DNA from: Desulfuromonas sp. SDB
Lineage (GTDB): Bacteria > SDB-A
Assembly (NCBI GenBank): GCA_001412365.1
Contig: LKUE01000198.1
Span: 1 to 36,873 of the forward strand
Direction of reading: 5' to 3'
DNA: 36,873 nucleotides
Made by a program: the position numbers and the translations under genes. The notes beneath the pieces are model-generated. The model did not search any database. It saw nothing but the letters and a program-made list of their open reading frames with translations, and was not told the DNA's origin. Of this stretch, positions 9,459-18,277 are shown piece after piece (the stretch's first letter is position 1; each line of letters begins with the position of its first letter).

Positions 9459-9483
9459 TCACAATTAAATTTAAGGAGCATTG

Positions 9484-10581
9484 ATGTTAAAAAAAACTGC
9501 TTTTTATAATGATCACCTCAAACACGGGGCAAAAATAGTGGACTTCGCCGGTTATGAAATGCCCATCCAATACTCACAGGGAATTGTTGCAGAAACTAAA
9601 ACAGTACGTTCTGCCGCCGGATTATTCGATGTTTCCCACATGGGTGAGATTGAAATTACCGGTCCTCAAGCTCTTTCCTTTACCAACTACCTGGTAACCA
9701 ATGACATTGAGAGTCTGCAGGAAGATCAAGTTCTGTACACAGTTATGTGTCTTGAACAGGGGGGAATCATTGACGATCTTCTGGTTTACCGAAGGCCCCG
9801 GGGCTACCTTCTGGTAGTCAACGGAGCAAACCAGGATAAAGATTGGCAATGGGTGGAAGAACAGTCAAAAAAATGGGATGTTCAAGTTACAAACTTATCT
9901 GACCAAACAGCTCAGATAGCCATACAGGGTCCAATATCTGAGAAAATATTGAACAAATTAGTTGATCAACCATTGCCAAACTTAAATTACTATTTTTCCA
10001 AAGATGCTACAATTAATAATCAACCAGCCCTGATCTCCAGAACCGGTTACACCGGTGAAGACGGATTTGAAATATATCTGGATAACCGCCATGCCTCAGG
10101 ATTGTGGGACCAGGTTTTAACCTCAGGAGAAGAATTTGGTATTACTCCGGCAGGATTAGGAGCAAGAGACATCCTCCGGTTGGAGATGGGATATTGCCTC
10201 TACGGAAATGATATAACTGAACAGACCACTCCTTTAGAAGCTGGTTTGAAGTGGGTGGTTAAGATGAAAAAAAATGATTTTATAGGCAAAGAGTCATTAC
10301 AGCAGCAGATAGATGAGGGAGTGCAAAAAAAATTAGTACCTCTGGCAGTTTCCGGAAAGCAAATCCCCCGTAAAGGTTTCCCCATAATGTCAAACCGGCA
10401 AAAGGTAGGTGAAGTAACCAGCGGAGGTTGGTCACCTTCACTTGCAAAATGTATTGCTTTAGGTTATGTTAAAAAAGGACACCATAAATCCGGAACAGAA
10501 GTTGAAATTGAAGTCAGAAATCGGACAATACCTGCCCAAATTATTAAAGGGCCGTTTTACAAACAGGGAAGTCATTTATAA
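9484..10581 (+). CDS. gcvT: glycine cleavage system T protein (aminomethyltransferase)
   Basis: Transfers the methylene group from aminomethyl-lipoyl H protein to tetrahydrofolate and releases ammonia. The 365-aa protein carries DFAGYEMPIQY near residue 20, LFDVSHMGEIEITG near 48, and a folate-domain GLGARDILRLEMGY near 222-235, all typical. I choose ATG 9484 over the in-frame TTG at 9481 because AAGGAG (9473-9478) is 5 bases from the ATG but only 2 from the TTG. It is the first gene of a gcvT-gcvH-gcvPA series that continues into a 2-oxoacid oxidoreductase. Confidence 0.96.
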   Translation: MLKKTAFYNDHLKHGAKIVDFAGYEMPIQYSQGIVAETKTVRSAAGLFDVSHMGEIEITGPQALSFTNYLVTNDIESLQEDQVLYTVMCLEQGGIIDDLLVYRRPRGYLLVVNGANQDKDWQWVEEQSKKWDVQVTNLSDQTAQIAIQGPISEKILNKLVDQPLPNLNYYFSKDATINNQPALISRTGYTGEDGFEIYLDNRHASGLWDQVLTSGEEFGITPAGLGARDILRLEMGYCLYGNDITEQTTPLEAGLKWVVKMKKNDFIGKESLQQQIDEGVQKKLVPLAVSGKQIPRKGFPIMSNRQKVGEVTSGGWSPSLAKCIALGYVKKGHHKSGTEVEIEVRNRTIPAQIIKGPFYKQGSHL

Positions 10582-10609
10582 TAAAAAAAACTAAATTAAA
10601 GGAGGCATC

Positions 10610-11011
10610 ATGGCTGAGGTCAACATCCCCGAAGATCTAAAATACACTAAATCTCATGAGTGGATTAAAATTGAAGGCAACATCATCACCATTGGAATAA
10701 CTGATTTTGCCCAGCAGGAACTATCCGACATAGTATATGTGGAGTTCCAGCTTGATACAGATGATGAAATCTCCCAGGGGGATCCATTTTGTACCATAGA
10801 AGCAGTAAAAACTGCAGAAGATATTAACTCTCCCGCTGACGGTAAAATTATATCAGTCAATTCCGACCTTCCTGATGACCCTTCAGTTATCAACAAAGAT
10901 CCATACGGACAGGGGTGGCTGGCTAAAATTGAAGTAGCTGACCAGAGTTTCCAGGACAATTTAATAAGTGCTCAGGAATATCTAAAAATAACTGAACAAA
11001 GTTCTCATTGA
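10610..11011 (+). CDS. gcvH: glycine cleavage system H protein
   Basis: Lipoyl carrier that shuttles the aminomethyl group and electrons between the P, T and L proteins. In 133 aa it shows the N-terminal TKSHEWIKIEG motif and the lipoylation segment IEAVKTAEDINSP, with the acceptor at Lys67. It also has the usual GQGWLAKIE near the end. A strong AAAGGAGG site precedes the ATG. The next gene follows after 7 bases. The lipoyl-dependent L protein (dihydrolipoyl dehydrogenase) is not in the window. Confidence 0.97.
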   Translation: MAEVNIPEDLKYTKSHEWIKIEGNIITIGITDFAQQELSDIVYVEFQLDTDDEISQGDPFCTIEAVKTAEDINSPADGKIISVNSDLPDDPSVINKDPYGQGWLAKIEVADQSFQDNLISAQEYLKITEQSSH

Positions 11012-11018
11012 GGTATAC

Positions 11019-12371
11019 ATGCCCTACATTCCAGTAACCGAAAAACAAAAACTTCGGATGCTGAAAACTATCGGTTTTAACAACATCCAAGAACTATTAG
11101 AAAATATTGATTCAGAATTAGTTAAACCCCGAACCTGGAATTTGCCCCCGGGATTATCAGAACAGCAGCTGGTCAACCACCTTGAGGTCATTAAAAAAAT
11201 GAACTTGGACCTTACTACTTTACAATGTTATGCGGGAGGTGGCATTTACGACCACTACATTCCTGCTGCTGTTAATCACCTGGTTTCCCGGCCTGAATTT
11301 TATACCGCTTACACTCCCTATCAGGCAGAAGTTAGTCAAGGCACCCTACAGAGCATTTTTGAATATCAATCAATGATTGCTGAATTAACTGGAATGGATG
11401 TGGCTAATGCCTCCATGTACGACGGAGCTACCGCATTTGCCGAAGCATTGATAATGTCTGCAAAAATAACTAAAAAAAATAAAATTCTCATTGCCGATTC
11501 CATTCATCCCCATGATGCTGAAGTTATCAACACCTATCTCCAGTTCCAATATTCTGTACAGCAGATACCTCATAGTGAAAAGGGTATTCTGGATGCTAAT
11601 GATTTACAAAAGCTTATTGATGACAATACTGCAGCAGTGGGCATAGCTTCTCCAAATTTTTTCGGCAACTTGGAGAATTTATCAAATTTAATTGACCTTA
11701 TTCATGATCACCATGCTCTTGCGGTGATCAAAGTCAATCCTCTCAGTTTGTCAATTTTAACCCCACCCGGTCATCTAAATGCAGATATTGTAGTGGGAGA
11801 AGGTCAAACTTTAGGTTTAAATCCCAACTTCGGAGGTCCCTTATTAGGAATCTTCGCAGCTAAACGGGATTACCTCCGTCATATGCCGGGGAGGATTATT
11901 GGAGAAACCGCAGATGCCCAGGGCAGGACAGGTTACGTAATGACCCTTCAAACCAGAGAACAGCATATTAAAAGAGAGAGAGCAACCAGTAATATTTGTA
12001 CAAATCAAGCTCTGTGTGCATTGACCTCAACAGTTTATATGGCTTTACTGGGCCGTTCCGGATTGGAAACTGCCGCCAGAAATTCCTTGATCCTGGCTCA
12101 TCAGCTTCAACAGGAACTAACTGAAATTCCCGGAGTTAGTCTTAAATTCAACAGTGATTATTTCAATGAATTTGTTGTAGAATTACCCTGTTCTGCAGAT
12201 TTAATTGTCAACTCCATGATTGGAGAAAACATCTTGGGGGGAATCTCCCTGGGGAAATATAACCGTGATTGGCAGAATTTATTAATGATTGCAGTAACTG
12301 AGAAAAGAACCCCTCAAGACTTAAAACACTATGTAGACGTTTTCAAACAATGTCTTAATACATATATTTAA
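11019..12371 (+). CDS. gcvPA: glycine dehydrogenase (decarboxylating) subunit 1
   Basis: N-terminal half of the two-subunit P protein, which decarboxylates glycine. The 450-aa product has the family's typical length and the segments [15 protein letters not shown] near 68-82, [20 protein letters not shown] near 101-120 and [23 protein letters not shown] near 272-295. The subunit that carries the pyridoxal-phosphate lysine (GcvPB, usually directly downstream) is not found here: the next gene is a ferredoxin-like subunit 29 bases on. The reading frame is intact. The subunit cannot decarboxylate glycine without its partner, which must lie elsewhere if the pathway works. Confidence 0.95.
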   Translation: MPYIPVTEKQKLRMLKTIGFNNIQELLENIDSELVKPRTWNLPPGLSEQQLVNHLEVIKKMNLDLTTLQCYAGGGIYDHYIPAAVNHLVSRPEFYTAYTPYQAEVSQGTLQSIFEYQSMIAELTGMDVANASMYDGATAFAEALIMSAKITKKNKILIADSIHPHDAEVINTYLQFQYSVQQIPHSEKGILDANDLQKLIDDNTAAVGIASPNFFGNLENLSNLIDLIHDHHALAVIKVNPLSLSILTPPGHLNADIVVGEGQTLGLNPNFGGPLLGIFAAKRDYLRHMPGRIIGETADAQGRTGYVMTLQTREQHIKRERATSNICTNQALCALTSTVYMALLGRSGLETAARNSLILAHQLQQELTEIPGVSLKFNSDYFNEFVVELPCSADLIVNSMIGENILGGISLGKYNRDWQNLLMIAVTEKRTPQDLKHYVDVFKQCLNTYI

Positions 12372-12400
12372 CATACCAAATGAACGATAAAGGAGGAGAA

Positions 12401-12649
12401 ATGCCGGAAGAAACTGAACTCACCTATCCCCGAGTCGAGGTTGATTTCGATTTATGCAAAGGTTGTGGTTTATGTATCGTAACTTGTCCTGTGAAATGCC
12501 TCGAAATTTCCCCTGAACTGAACAAAAAAAGTTATCATCCCGCCAGATACAAAGGTACTGGATGCACAGGATGCGGATTATGTTTTTACACCTGTCCTGA
12601 ACCAGGAGCGATAACTGTTTTTCCTAAAGACTACAAACCGGAGGAATAA
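12401..12649 (+). CDS. 2-oxoacid:ferredoxin oxidoreductase delta subunit (2x[4Fe-4S])
   Basis: Small electron-transfer subunit that passes electrons from the thiamine enzyme to ferredoxin. The start is put at ATG 12401, 3 bases after AGGAGGA (12391-12397) and 7 codons inside the longest frame. The 82-aa product has two [4Fe-4S] cysteine sets, C19-C22-C25-C29 and C55-C58-C61-C65, with an extra Cys33. It lies 3 bases ahead of the alpha-subunit gene. Order delta-alpha-beta/gamma is usual for branched-chain 2-oxoacid and 2-oxoglutarate enzymes. Confidence 0.92.
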   Translation: MPEETELTYPRVEVDFDLCKGCGLCIVTCPVKCLEISPELNKKSYHPARYKGTGCTGCGLCFYTCPEPGAITVFPKDYKPEE

Positions 12650-12652
12650 TAA

Positions 12653-13717
12653 ATGGCTAAAGAATTTATCAAGGGGAATTATGCAGTGGTCAAGGCTGCA
12701 ATTTTAGCAGGAGCTGAAACTTATTTCGGATATCCCATCACTCCTGCTTCTGAAATTGCGGAAGGTTCTGCATTTTATTTTCCCAAAACTGGAAGAACAT
12801 TCCTGCAGGCGGAAAGCGAAGTAGCTTCAATTAATATGCTATACGGAGCAGGAGGGGCAGGAGTAAGGACCTTAACTGCAAGTTCCAGCCCGGGAATAAG
12901 CCTGATGCAGGAAGGTATATCCTATTCAGTGGGATCGGAAGTCCCCTGTCTGATTGTAAATGTCAACCGGGGAGGTCCCGGATTGGGTAATATTGCCCCG
13001 GAACAAAGTGATTACAACCAATCCACTAAAGGAGGAGGACACGGGTCATATCATTTAATTGTACTAGCCCCCAACTCCGCCCAGGAGATGTGTGATTTTA
13101 CCATCAAAGGATTTGAACTGGCAGACCGGTACCGGACTCCCGTACTGCTGCTGACCGATGCTTTCATCGGGCAGATGATGGAACCAGTTGAATTTCCTGA
13201 ACCCATATCCAAACAAGATCTGCCTTCCAAACCCTGGGCAACCCTTGGAAATCCTCAAACCAAAAAAAGCATCATCAATTCAATATACTTAGAACCCGCT
13301 GAAATGGAACAGCATATCATCCGCTTGGAAAAGAAGATGGATGAAGTTAAGCAAAAAGAGGTTTTATTTGAAGAGTATTTAATCGAAGATGCTGAAATCA
13401 TCACGGTTGGATACGGGATCATATCCCGGGTGTTAAAGAACGTAGTGGAAGATTTAAGGGCAAAGGGAATAAAGGTAGGACTGCTCAGACCTCAGACCCT
13501 TTGGCCGTTTCCCGAAAAGAGACTAGCCCAGCTAGCTGAAAAAGTAAATAAATTTCTGGTGGTGGAGATGTCCAACGGTCAAATGATCAACGATGTTAAA
13601 TTAGCCACCAACTGCAAACCGGAGATTTATTTTTACAACCGGATGGGAGGGGTTGTCCCCACTGCTGATGAGATTATACATAAAATCGAGAATATTATGG
13701 GAGGAAATAATGGGTAA
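12653..13717 (+). CDS. vorB: 2-oxoacid:ferredoxin oxidoreductase alpha subunit (VorB/KorA type)
   Basis: Alpha subunit of a thiamine-pyrophosphate enzyme that converts 2-oxoacids plus CoA to acyl-CoA, CO2 and reduced ferredoxin. The 354-aa protein has [14 protein letters not shown] near residue 23, the [17 protein letters not shown] segment near 58 and an [10 protein letters not shown] stretch. The C-terminal domain has the VGYGIISRV and [10 protein letters not shown] motifs. Similarity recalled from the family points to the 3-methyl-2-oxobutanoate (branched-chain) type, but 2-oxoglutarate is not excluded. The downstream phosphate butyryltransferase gene favours branched-chain or short-chain acyl-CoA products. 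It overlaps the beta-gamma gene by 8 bp. Confidence 0.85.
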   Translation: MAKEFIKGNYAVVKAAILAGAETYFGYPITPASEIAEGSAFYFPKTGRTFLQAESEVASINMLYGAGGAGVRTLTASSSPGISLMQEGISYSVGSEVPCLIVNVNRGGPGLGNIAPEQSDYNQSTKGGGHGSYHLIVLAPNSAQEMCDFTIKGFELADRYRTPVLLLTDAFIGQMMEPVEFPEPISKQDLPSKPWATLGNPQTKKSIINSIYLEPAEMEQHIIRLEKKMDEVKQKEVLFEEYLIEDAEIITVGYGIISRVLKNVVEDLRAKGIKVGLLRPQTLWPFPEKRLAQLAEKVNKFLVVEMSNGQMINDVKLATNCKPEIYFYNRMGGVVPTADEIIHKIENIMGGNNG

Positions 13718-15128
13718 ATTACTTCAGAAACCAAAAAGTTTCTACAATGAATTTTTCCGCAGTCCCAGCCCCGACAAGCTATCTACCCATTATTGTCCAG
13801 GTTGCGGACATGGGGTAATCCACAAATATGTTGCCGAAGCTATGGACGATTTCGGCATTGCCGATAATACTATCTGGATCAGTCCGGTGGGATGCAGCGT
13901 CTTCGGTTATTACTATTTTGACTGCGGACATCAACAGGTCCCTCATGGCAGGGCTCCGGCAGTAGCCACCGGAGTAAAAAGGTCTCATCCTGAAGCCATA
14001 GTCATAAGTTATCAGGGAGATGGAGATTTAGCTGCTATCGGCGGGAACAATATAATTCAAGCAGCCAACCGGGGAGAAAACATCACGGTTATATTTGTCA
14101 ACAACAGCATCTACGGTATGACTGGCGGTCAAATGGCTCCCACCACTTTAGTAGGACAGACTACCACTACTTCTCCCTATGGCAGAAATCCAGCCAATGA
14201 AGGATATCCCATGAGAATGGCTGAGTTAATTGCTCAGTTAGAAGCACCGGTATATGTGGAAAGAGTTGCCTTGAACAATGCTCAGAACAGAAATAAAACC
14301 CGTAAAGCAATTAGAAAAGCGCTGAAAATTCAAATTGACAAGAAAGGATTTAGTTTAGTTGAAATCCTCTCTCAATGCCCTTCAGGATGGAAAGTCTCCC
14401 CGGTGGATTCTTTGAAATGGATGGAAGAAAATCAAATGCCTTATTTCCCTCTGGGGGTTTTTAAGGATGTGGTAGAACAGCGCAATCCTTTGGAGACCAA
14501 GCCCAGAATATGGGATAAGGATACAATTATCAAAATGCTGGATTTGGACCGTCAGGTTAAGGAATATGCCAAACCTAATCCCACTAAAGATATCTATGAA
14601 CAACCAAAAATTAAAGTAGCCGGATTTGGTGGACAGGGTATTTTAATGCTGGGAGTGCTTCTTTCAGAAGCAGCTATGCTCAATGGAAAACAGGTCACCT
14701 GGATACCTTCCTACGGACCGGAAATGAGAGGAGGAACGGCAAATTGCCAGGTGGTCATAAGAAATAATAAAGTGGGTAATCCCAGTGTGGATAAACCGAC
14801 TATACTCATTGCCATGAATCAGCCATCTCTGGACAGATTTGAAAAAGATGTAATTCCCGGAGGATTAATAGTGATCAATGAGACCTTGGTAACCAGCGGA
14901 GTAACCCGGGACGATGTAGATGTTCTGGCTCATCCCTTCAGTGATATTGCAGATAAACAGCTGGGGACAGTTAAAGTTCAGAACAGCTTGATTCTGGGGG
15001 CATTAATCAAACACACCAATATGCTTGATCAGCAGGCAATTTTTGACGCCCTACCCGCTCACATCAAGAAAATAGATTTAATTCCTTTAAATAAAAAGGC
15101 AATTGAATTAGGATTTAGTTTAGGTTAA
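13710..15128 (+). CDS. 2-oxoacid:ferredoxin oxidoreductase, fused beta and gamma subunits
   Basis: One 472-aa chain joins two subunits that are usually separate. Residues 1-255 are the beta subunit, with the cluster motif CPGCGHG (C29, C32), further Cys at 62 and 72, and the thiamine-binding [12 protein letters not shown] (103-114). Residues 300-472 are the gamma subunit, with [12 protein letters not shown] near 304 and [14 protein letters not shown] near 333. I start at ATG 13710, which has GGGAGG 5 bases upstream and overlaps the alpha gene by 8 bp; the longer frame from 13653 lies inside alpha. The joining stretch of about 40 residues is polar. Fusions are known in this superfamily, so this is unusual rather than new. 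Confidence 0.88.
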   Translation: MGKLLQKPKSFYNEFFRSPSPDKLSTHYCPGCGHGVIHKYVAEAMDDFGIADNTIWISPVGCSVFGYYYFDCGHQQVPHGRAPAVATGVKRSHPEAIVISYQGDGDLAAIGGNNIIQAANRGENITVIFVNNSIYGMTGGQMAPTTLVGQTTTTSPYGRNPANEGYPMRMAELIAQLEAPVYVERVALNNAQNRNKTRKAIRKALKIQIDKKGFSLVEILSQCPSGWKVSPVDSLKWMEENQMPYFPLGVFKDVVEQRNPLETKPRIWDKDTIIKMLDLDRQVKEYAKPNPTKDIYEQPKIKVAGFGGQGILMLGVLLSEAAMLNGKQVTWIPSYGPEMRGGTANCQVVIRNNKVGNPSVDKPTILIAMNQPSLDRFEKDVIPGGLIVINETLVTSGVTRDDVDVLAHPFSDIADKQLGTVKVQNSLILGALIKHTNMLDQQAIFDALPAHIKKIDLIPLNKKAIELGFSLG

Positions 15129-15144
15129 CTGGTATATTATTCCT

Positions 15145-15171
15145 GTCTCCGGGGATTATATCCCCGGAGAC
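15145..15171 (+). terminator. strong 11-bp hairpin between the oxidoreductase and ptb genes
   Basis: The perfect arms GTCTCCGGGGA and TCCCCGGAGAC enclose a TTATA loop. The stem is GC-rich in an otherwise AT-rich gap, 16 bases after the beta-gamma stop. No run of T follows, so a simple intrinsic terminator is doubtful; it may block exonucleases, pause polymerase or separate ptb expression. Confidence 0.55.
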
Positions 15172-15210
15172 CATTCCACAGTTAAAATTGCTGATTGAAG
15201 GAGGATGGTC

Positions 15211-16107
15211 ATGATCAAAAATCTTGATCAATTAGTTTCTCAAGCTAAACAAAAAGGACCACAAACCATATCTGTAGCAGGAGCTGATGATCTAAATGTT
15301 CTGGAATCAATCAACATGTCTCACCAACAAAATCTGATTACTCCGGTACTGCTGGGCAATAAAGCAAAAATTATGCAACTTTCCTCTGAAATTGATTTCA
15401 ATGTTTCCTCTGCTGAAATTATTCACACTGAATCTCCCCAACAGTCATCACTCCAGGCAGTAAAATTAGTTAGTTCCGGTCAGGCAGATTTTTTAATGAA
15501 AGGGATGGTGCCCACTTCGACTTTCCTTAAAGCAGTGCTGGATAAAGAGATAGGCCTGGCTACCGGAAGAATTCTGAGTCATTGTGCAATTCTTTCCTTG
15601 GATACTTATCCAAAATTATTGATGATTACCGATGGAGGCATGAACGAACATCCTGATTTGCCTACTAAAATTCAAATCATCGTCAATACAATCCACCTGG
15701 CTGAAAAGCTGGGGATTAATAAACCTAAAATTGCAGCGTTAGCTGCGGTGGAGACCATTTCTCCTAAACAGCCGGAAACTATAGATGCAGCTCAGCTGTC
15801 CAAGATGAGTCAGCGGGGGCAACTGGGCAATTGTATTTTAGATGGCCCCCTGGCTATTGATGTAGCCATATCTGAAAAATCAGCCAGACATAAACAGATA
15901 ACTTCAGAGGTTGCCGGGCAGGTAGATGTATTGTTGGTTCCTTCAATGGCTGCTGGAAATATGCTGGCAAAATCATGGATATATTTAGCCAAAGCCCAGG
16001 CAGCGGGTACTATTTTAGGAACTTCCCGTCCGGTGGTAATGCTTTCCCGGTCAGATGATCCTGTAACAAAACTGCGATCCATTGCCCTGGGAGTAATGAT
16101 GTGTTAA
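15211..16107 (+). CDS. ptb: phosphate butyryltransferase-like acyltransferase
   Basis: Transfers an acyl group from acyl-CoA to phosphate, giving acyl-phosphate for ATP formation. The 298-aa product has family landmarks: ADFLMKGMVPTSTFLKAVL near residue 95, TDGGMNEHPDL near 142, AALAAVETISPKQPET near 172-187 and VLLVPSMAAGNMLAKSW near 243. The start is ATG 15211; AAGGAGG (15198-15204) is 6 bases upstream, while the ATG at 15205 abuts that site and is not usable. It sits downstream of the 2-oxoacid oxidoreductase, a natural source of its acyl-CoA. The usual partner butyrate kinase is not adjacent; the next gene is a regulator. Confidence 0.9.
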   Translation: MIKNLDQLVSQAKQKGPQTISVAGADDLNVLESINMSHQQNLITPVLLGNKAKIMQLSSEIDFNVSSAEIIHTESPQQSSLQAVKLVSSGQADFLMKGMVPTSTFLKAVLDKEIGLATGRILSHCAILSLDTYPKLLMITDGGMNEHPDLPTKIQIIVNTIHLAEKLGINKPKIAALAAVETISPKQPETIDAAQLSKMSQRGQLGNCILDGPLAIDVAISEKSARHKQITSEVAGQVDVLLVPSMAAGNMLAKSWIYLAKAQAAGTILGTSRPVVMLSRSDDPVTKLRSIALGVMMC

Positions 16108-16148
16108 ATTTAACTCAGCCAACAAATTTATAATATTTCAGTAAACAT

Positions 16149-16176
16149 TTGCTAATTGATTAAATCAATGTAAAAT
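16149..16176 (+). promoter_or_regulatory. predicted promoter of the crp-like gene with palindrome in the spacer
   Basis: The -35 is TTGCTA (16149-16154), the spacer 16 bp and the -10 TAAAAT (16171-16176). A perfect 15-bp palindrome, ATTGATT-A-AATCAAT, occupies 16155-16169 and so fills the spacer. Its TTGAT/ATCAA half-sites resemble the FNR-family consensus, but with 3 rather than 4 bases between them. Binding there would block polymerase, suggesting autorepression by the downstream regulator. Confidence 0.5.
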
Positions 16177-16245
16177 TGCATTTAAGAAAAATTACATGTT
16201 TAGAGGTAAATTTGTTCAGATTATTTAAGGTTGGAGAATAAATAT

Positions 16246-16905
16246 ATGGAAAAATCTGATCAACATACTGAATTAAAATTCAGTGATGCTGAGCTGATAT
16301 TTAAAGAAGGAGATCCTGGGGATGAAATGTATCTTATCAAAAAAGGTAATGTTAGAATATTTAAGACCTCGGGAAAAGTTGATCATACTTTAGCAATATT
16401 GCAGGAAGGTAATTTTTTTGGAGAAATGGCAATTATTGATCAATCTCCCCGTTCTGCTTCAGCAGTTGCCATTGACCAGGTGGTGTTGATAAAATTCAAC
16501 AAAGATGCCTTTCTCTCCAATATCAGGAAAAACCCTTTTATTGAATTTGTGGTATCTGAATTGATCAAAAGATTGAGAAAAACCTCTGAGCAGTTTAAAC
16601 TGCTGGCAATTCCCGATGACCGTCTCCGTTTTGCCACTATGTTGGCTCACAAAGCTAAATCCTTCTCCAAGCAGGAACAGGACGTAGTAGTCCCCATATC
16701 CGGCAACGCTCAATCCCTGGCTTCAGCATCAGGAGTTAAAGTGAATTTAGCCCAGAAATATTTAGAAGAGCTTGAAGAATCTGAATTAATAGAGTACAAA
16801 AACAGTAATTTAGTAATTAAAGATATGGAAAAATTCAATGAATATCTGAGATATTGGAAGTTGAAGACTAAATTTGAAGATGAAGATAATCTTATTGCCA
16901 ATTAG
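16246..16905 (+). CDS. Crp/Fnr-family transcription regulator
   Basis: Cyclic-nucleotide-domain DNA-binding regulator of 219 aa. The N-terminal beta-roll (about 10-110) has the EGDPGDEMYLIKKGNVRIF start and a phosphate-binding cassette, FGEMAIIDQSPRSASA (58-73), whose Glu, Arg and Ser are retained, so a cyclic nucleotide ligand is plausible. There is no N-terminal cysteine set of the iron-sulfur FNR type. A C-terminal winged helix-turn-helix lies near 153-195 (NAQSLASASGVKVNLAQKYL). ATG 16246 is preferred to TTG 16231 because GGAG (16233-16236) lies 9 bases upstream of it. The gene leads a long plus-strand series and follows the fermentation genes. Confidence 0.88.
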   Translation: MEKSDQHTELKFSDAELIFKEGDPGDEMYLIKKGNVRIFKTSGKVDHTLAILQEGNFFGEMAIIDQSPRSASAVAIDQVVLIKFNKDAFLSNIRKNPFIEFVVSELIKRLRKTSEQFKLLAIPDDRLRFATMLAHKAKSFSKQEQDVVVPISGNAQSLASASGVKVNLAQKYLEELEESELIEYKNSNLVIKDMEKFNEYLRYWKLKTKFEDEDNLIAN

Positions 16906-16916
16906 CTGGAGAAAAT

Positions 16917-17348
16917 ATGATAAAGAAGAAATTTATTTTTTTGATAGGAATTATAAGCATCTTGATCCTGGCTTCAGGATGCGGTGAAGATCCTCTAAAA
17001 CCTTATTTTAAACCAATAGCAGTACTTCAAGTAACTCCGGAAACAGCAATAGTTGATCTTAACCAAACCGACAGCATATTTTTTACCGCTGATCCTACCG
17101 GAAGCAGATGTGAAGATTTAAACAGCTCTCAATTATGGGCTAGACTTTGCTGGAACTCTTCAGACAGCTTGGAACCATGGGGAAACTGGCAAGGTTTAGA
17201 TAAACTCTTACAAAATCATCCGGTTTATTACTTATTTGTAGACTCCAATTTAAACCTTCCTCAAACCCGTATTGTGCTTCTGGAAGTGGCTAGCCCCGAC
17301 GGAACTTCGGATACCGCACAAGACACCATTTACATCATCAATGAGTAA
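16917..17348 (+). CDS. small lipoprotein
   Basis: The 143-aa product has a lysine-rich start, a hydrophobic stretch and a lipobox ASGC with the acylated Cys at 22, so it should be anchored in a membrane facing the periplasm. The mature part (about 120 aa) looks like a single Ig/PKD-type beta domain: VTPETAIVDLNQTDSIFFTADP near the start and a terminal strand VLLEVASPDGTSDTAQD. No enzymatic motif is seen and the function is unknown. A GGAG ribosome site precedes it; it overlaps the next gene by 8 bp. Confidence 0.8.
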   Translation: MIKKKFIFLIGIISILILASGCGEDPLKPYFKPIAVLQVTPETAIVDLNQTDSIFFTADPTGSRCEDLNSSQLWARLCWNSSDSLEPWGNWQGLDKLLQNHPVYYLFVDSNLNLPQTRIVLLEVASPDGTSDTAQDTIYIINE

Positions 17349-18273
17349 TCTAAACAAAATTGTAAAGATTGGCGGTCAAGCCATAATTGAAGGAGTGATG
17401 ATGATCACTCCGGGCAGTTGGGCTTTAGCAGTTAGAAAACCCAATGGAGATATTGAAACCCGCAGTTGGCAGAGAACTTCCTTGATAATACGCTATCCAA
17501 TTCTCAAACTCCCCTTTATCCGGGGATTTATCACTTTAATTGAAATGATGACCTTAGGATTTAAATCACTTGATTTATCTGCCCAGCTTGCTTATGAAGA
17601 AGAATCAGGGAAATCCTGGAAAGACAATTTAATTATGATTGTCTCCCTGTTAGCGGTGGTGGCTCTATTTTTCCTATTGCCCTTTTGGGCAAGTAAAAAA
17701 TTAATTCCGGGAATTTATGCCAATAATCAGGGGTTGTTAAATATCATTATCGGTTTGGTGAGATTGTTATTATTTGTATTGTATTTATGTTTAATCTCTC
17801 TATCCAAAGAGATTCGCAGAATTTTTGAATACCACGGGGCAGAACATCAGGCAATTCACTGTTATGAATCAGGATACGAATTAAATCCTGAAAATGCGGG
17901 AAAACTGGACAAGGAACATCCCCGCTGTGGGACTAGCTTAATACTGGTAACTCTGATTTTTGCCATACTTATCTCCAGCTTGGTAGATACTTTACTGTTT
18001 AATATTTTAGGAGTTCAGAATAATCCGGTTATCAGAACTCTTGTACATCTGGCTCTGATTCCTCTGGTGGCTGGTTCAGCTTATGAATTTAATAAATTGG
18101 GATATAAATATCAAAATCATCCCATATTTAAAGTTATGATTTTCCCCGGGCTGATGTTTCAAAAAATCACCACCCGTAAACCTGATCAGCATCAACTGGA
18201 GGTCAGCATAGAGGCAATTCACGCTGCTATGGACATTCTGGAACCTTCTGAGAGTCAATCCCCGGAGGATTAA
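17341..18273 (+). CDS. DUF1385/YqhQ-family membrane protein
   Basis: Integral membrane protein of 310 aa of unknown function. It starts at ATG 17341, overlapping the lipoprotein stop by 8 bp. The N terminus has the family signature [13 protein letters not shown], with four or five hydrophobic helices beyond residue 95 and conserved loops [14 protein letters not shown] (near 162-175) and [11 protein letters not shown] (near 197). Members are commonly encoded just before prfA, as here, often together with rpmE, which is absent in this window. The conserved His/Glu/Cys loops suggest an enzymatic or metal-binding role, but none is established to my knowledge. Confidence 0.87.
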   Translation: MSNLNKIVKIGGQAIIEGVMMITPGSWALAVRKPNGDIETRSWQRTSLIIRYPILKLPFIRGFITLIEMMTLGFKSLDLSAQLAYEEESGKSWKDNLIMIVSLLAVVALFFLLPFWASKKLIPGIYANNQGLLNIIIGLVRLLLFVLYLCLISLSKEIRRIFEYHGAEHQAIHCYESGYELNPENAGKLDKEHPRCGTSLILVTLIFAILISSLVDTLLFNILGVQNNPVIRTLVHLALIPLVAGSAYEFNKLGYKYQNHPIFKVMIFPGLMFQKITTRKPDQHQLEVSIEAIHAAMDILEPSESQSPED

Positions 18274-18277
18274 TTCC

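Noticed and set aside
9333-9483. Possible glycine riboswitch upstream of gcvT
   Set aside because: The predicted leader is only about 40 bases and lacks the paired aptamer helices.
13653-13709. Longer N terminus for the beta-gamma protein
   Set aside because: It would be read inside the alpha gene and has no ribosome site; ATG 13710 has one at a good distance.
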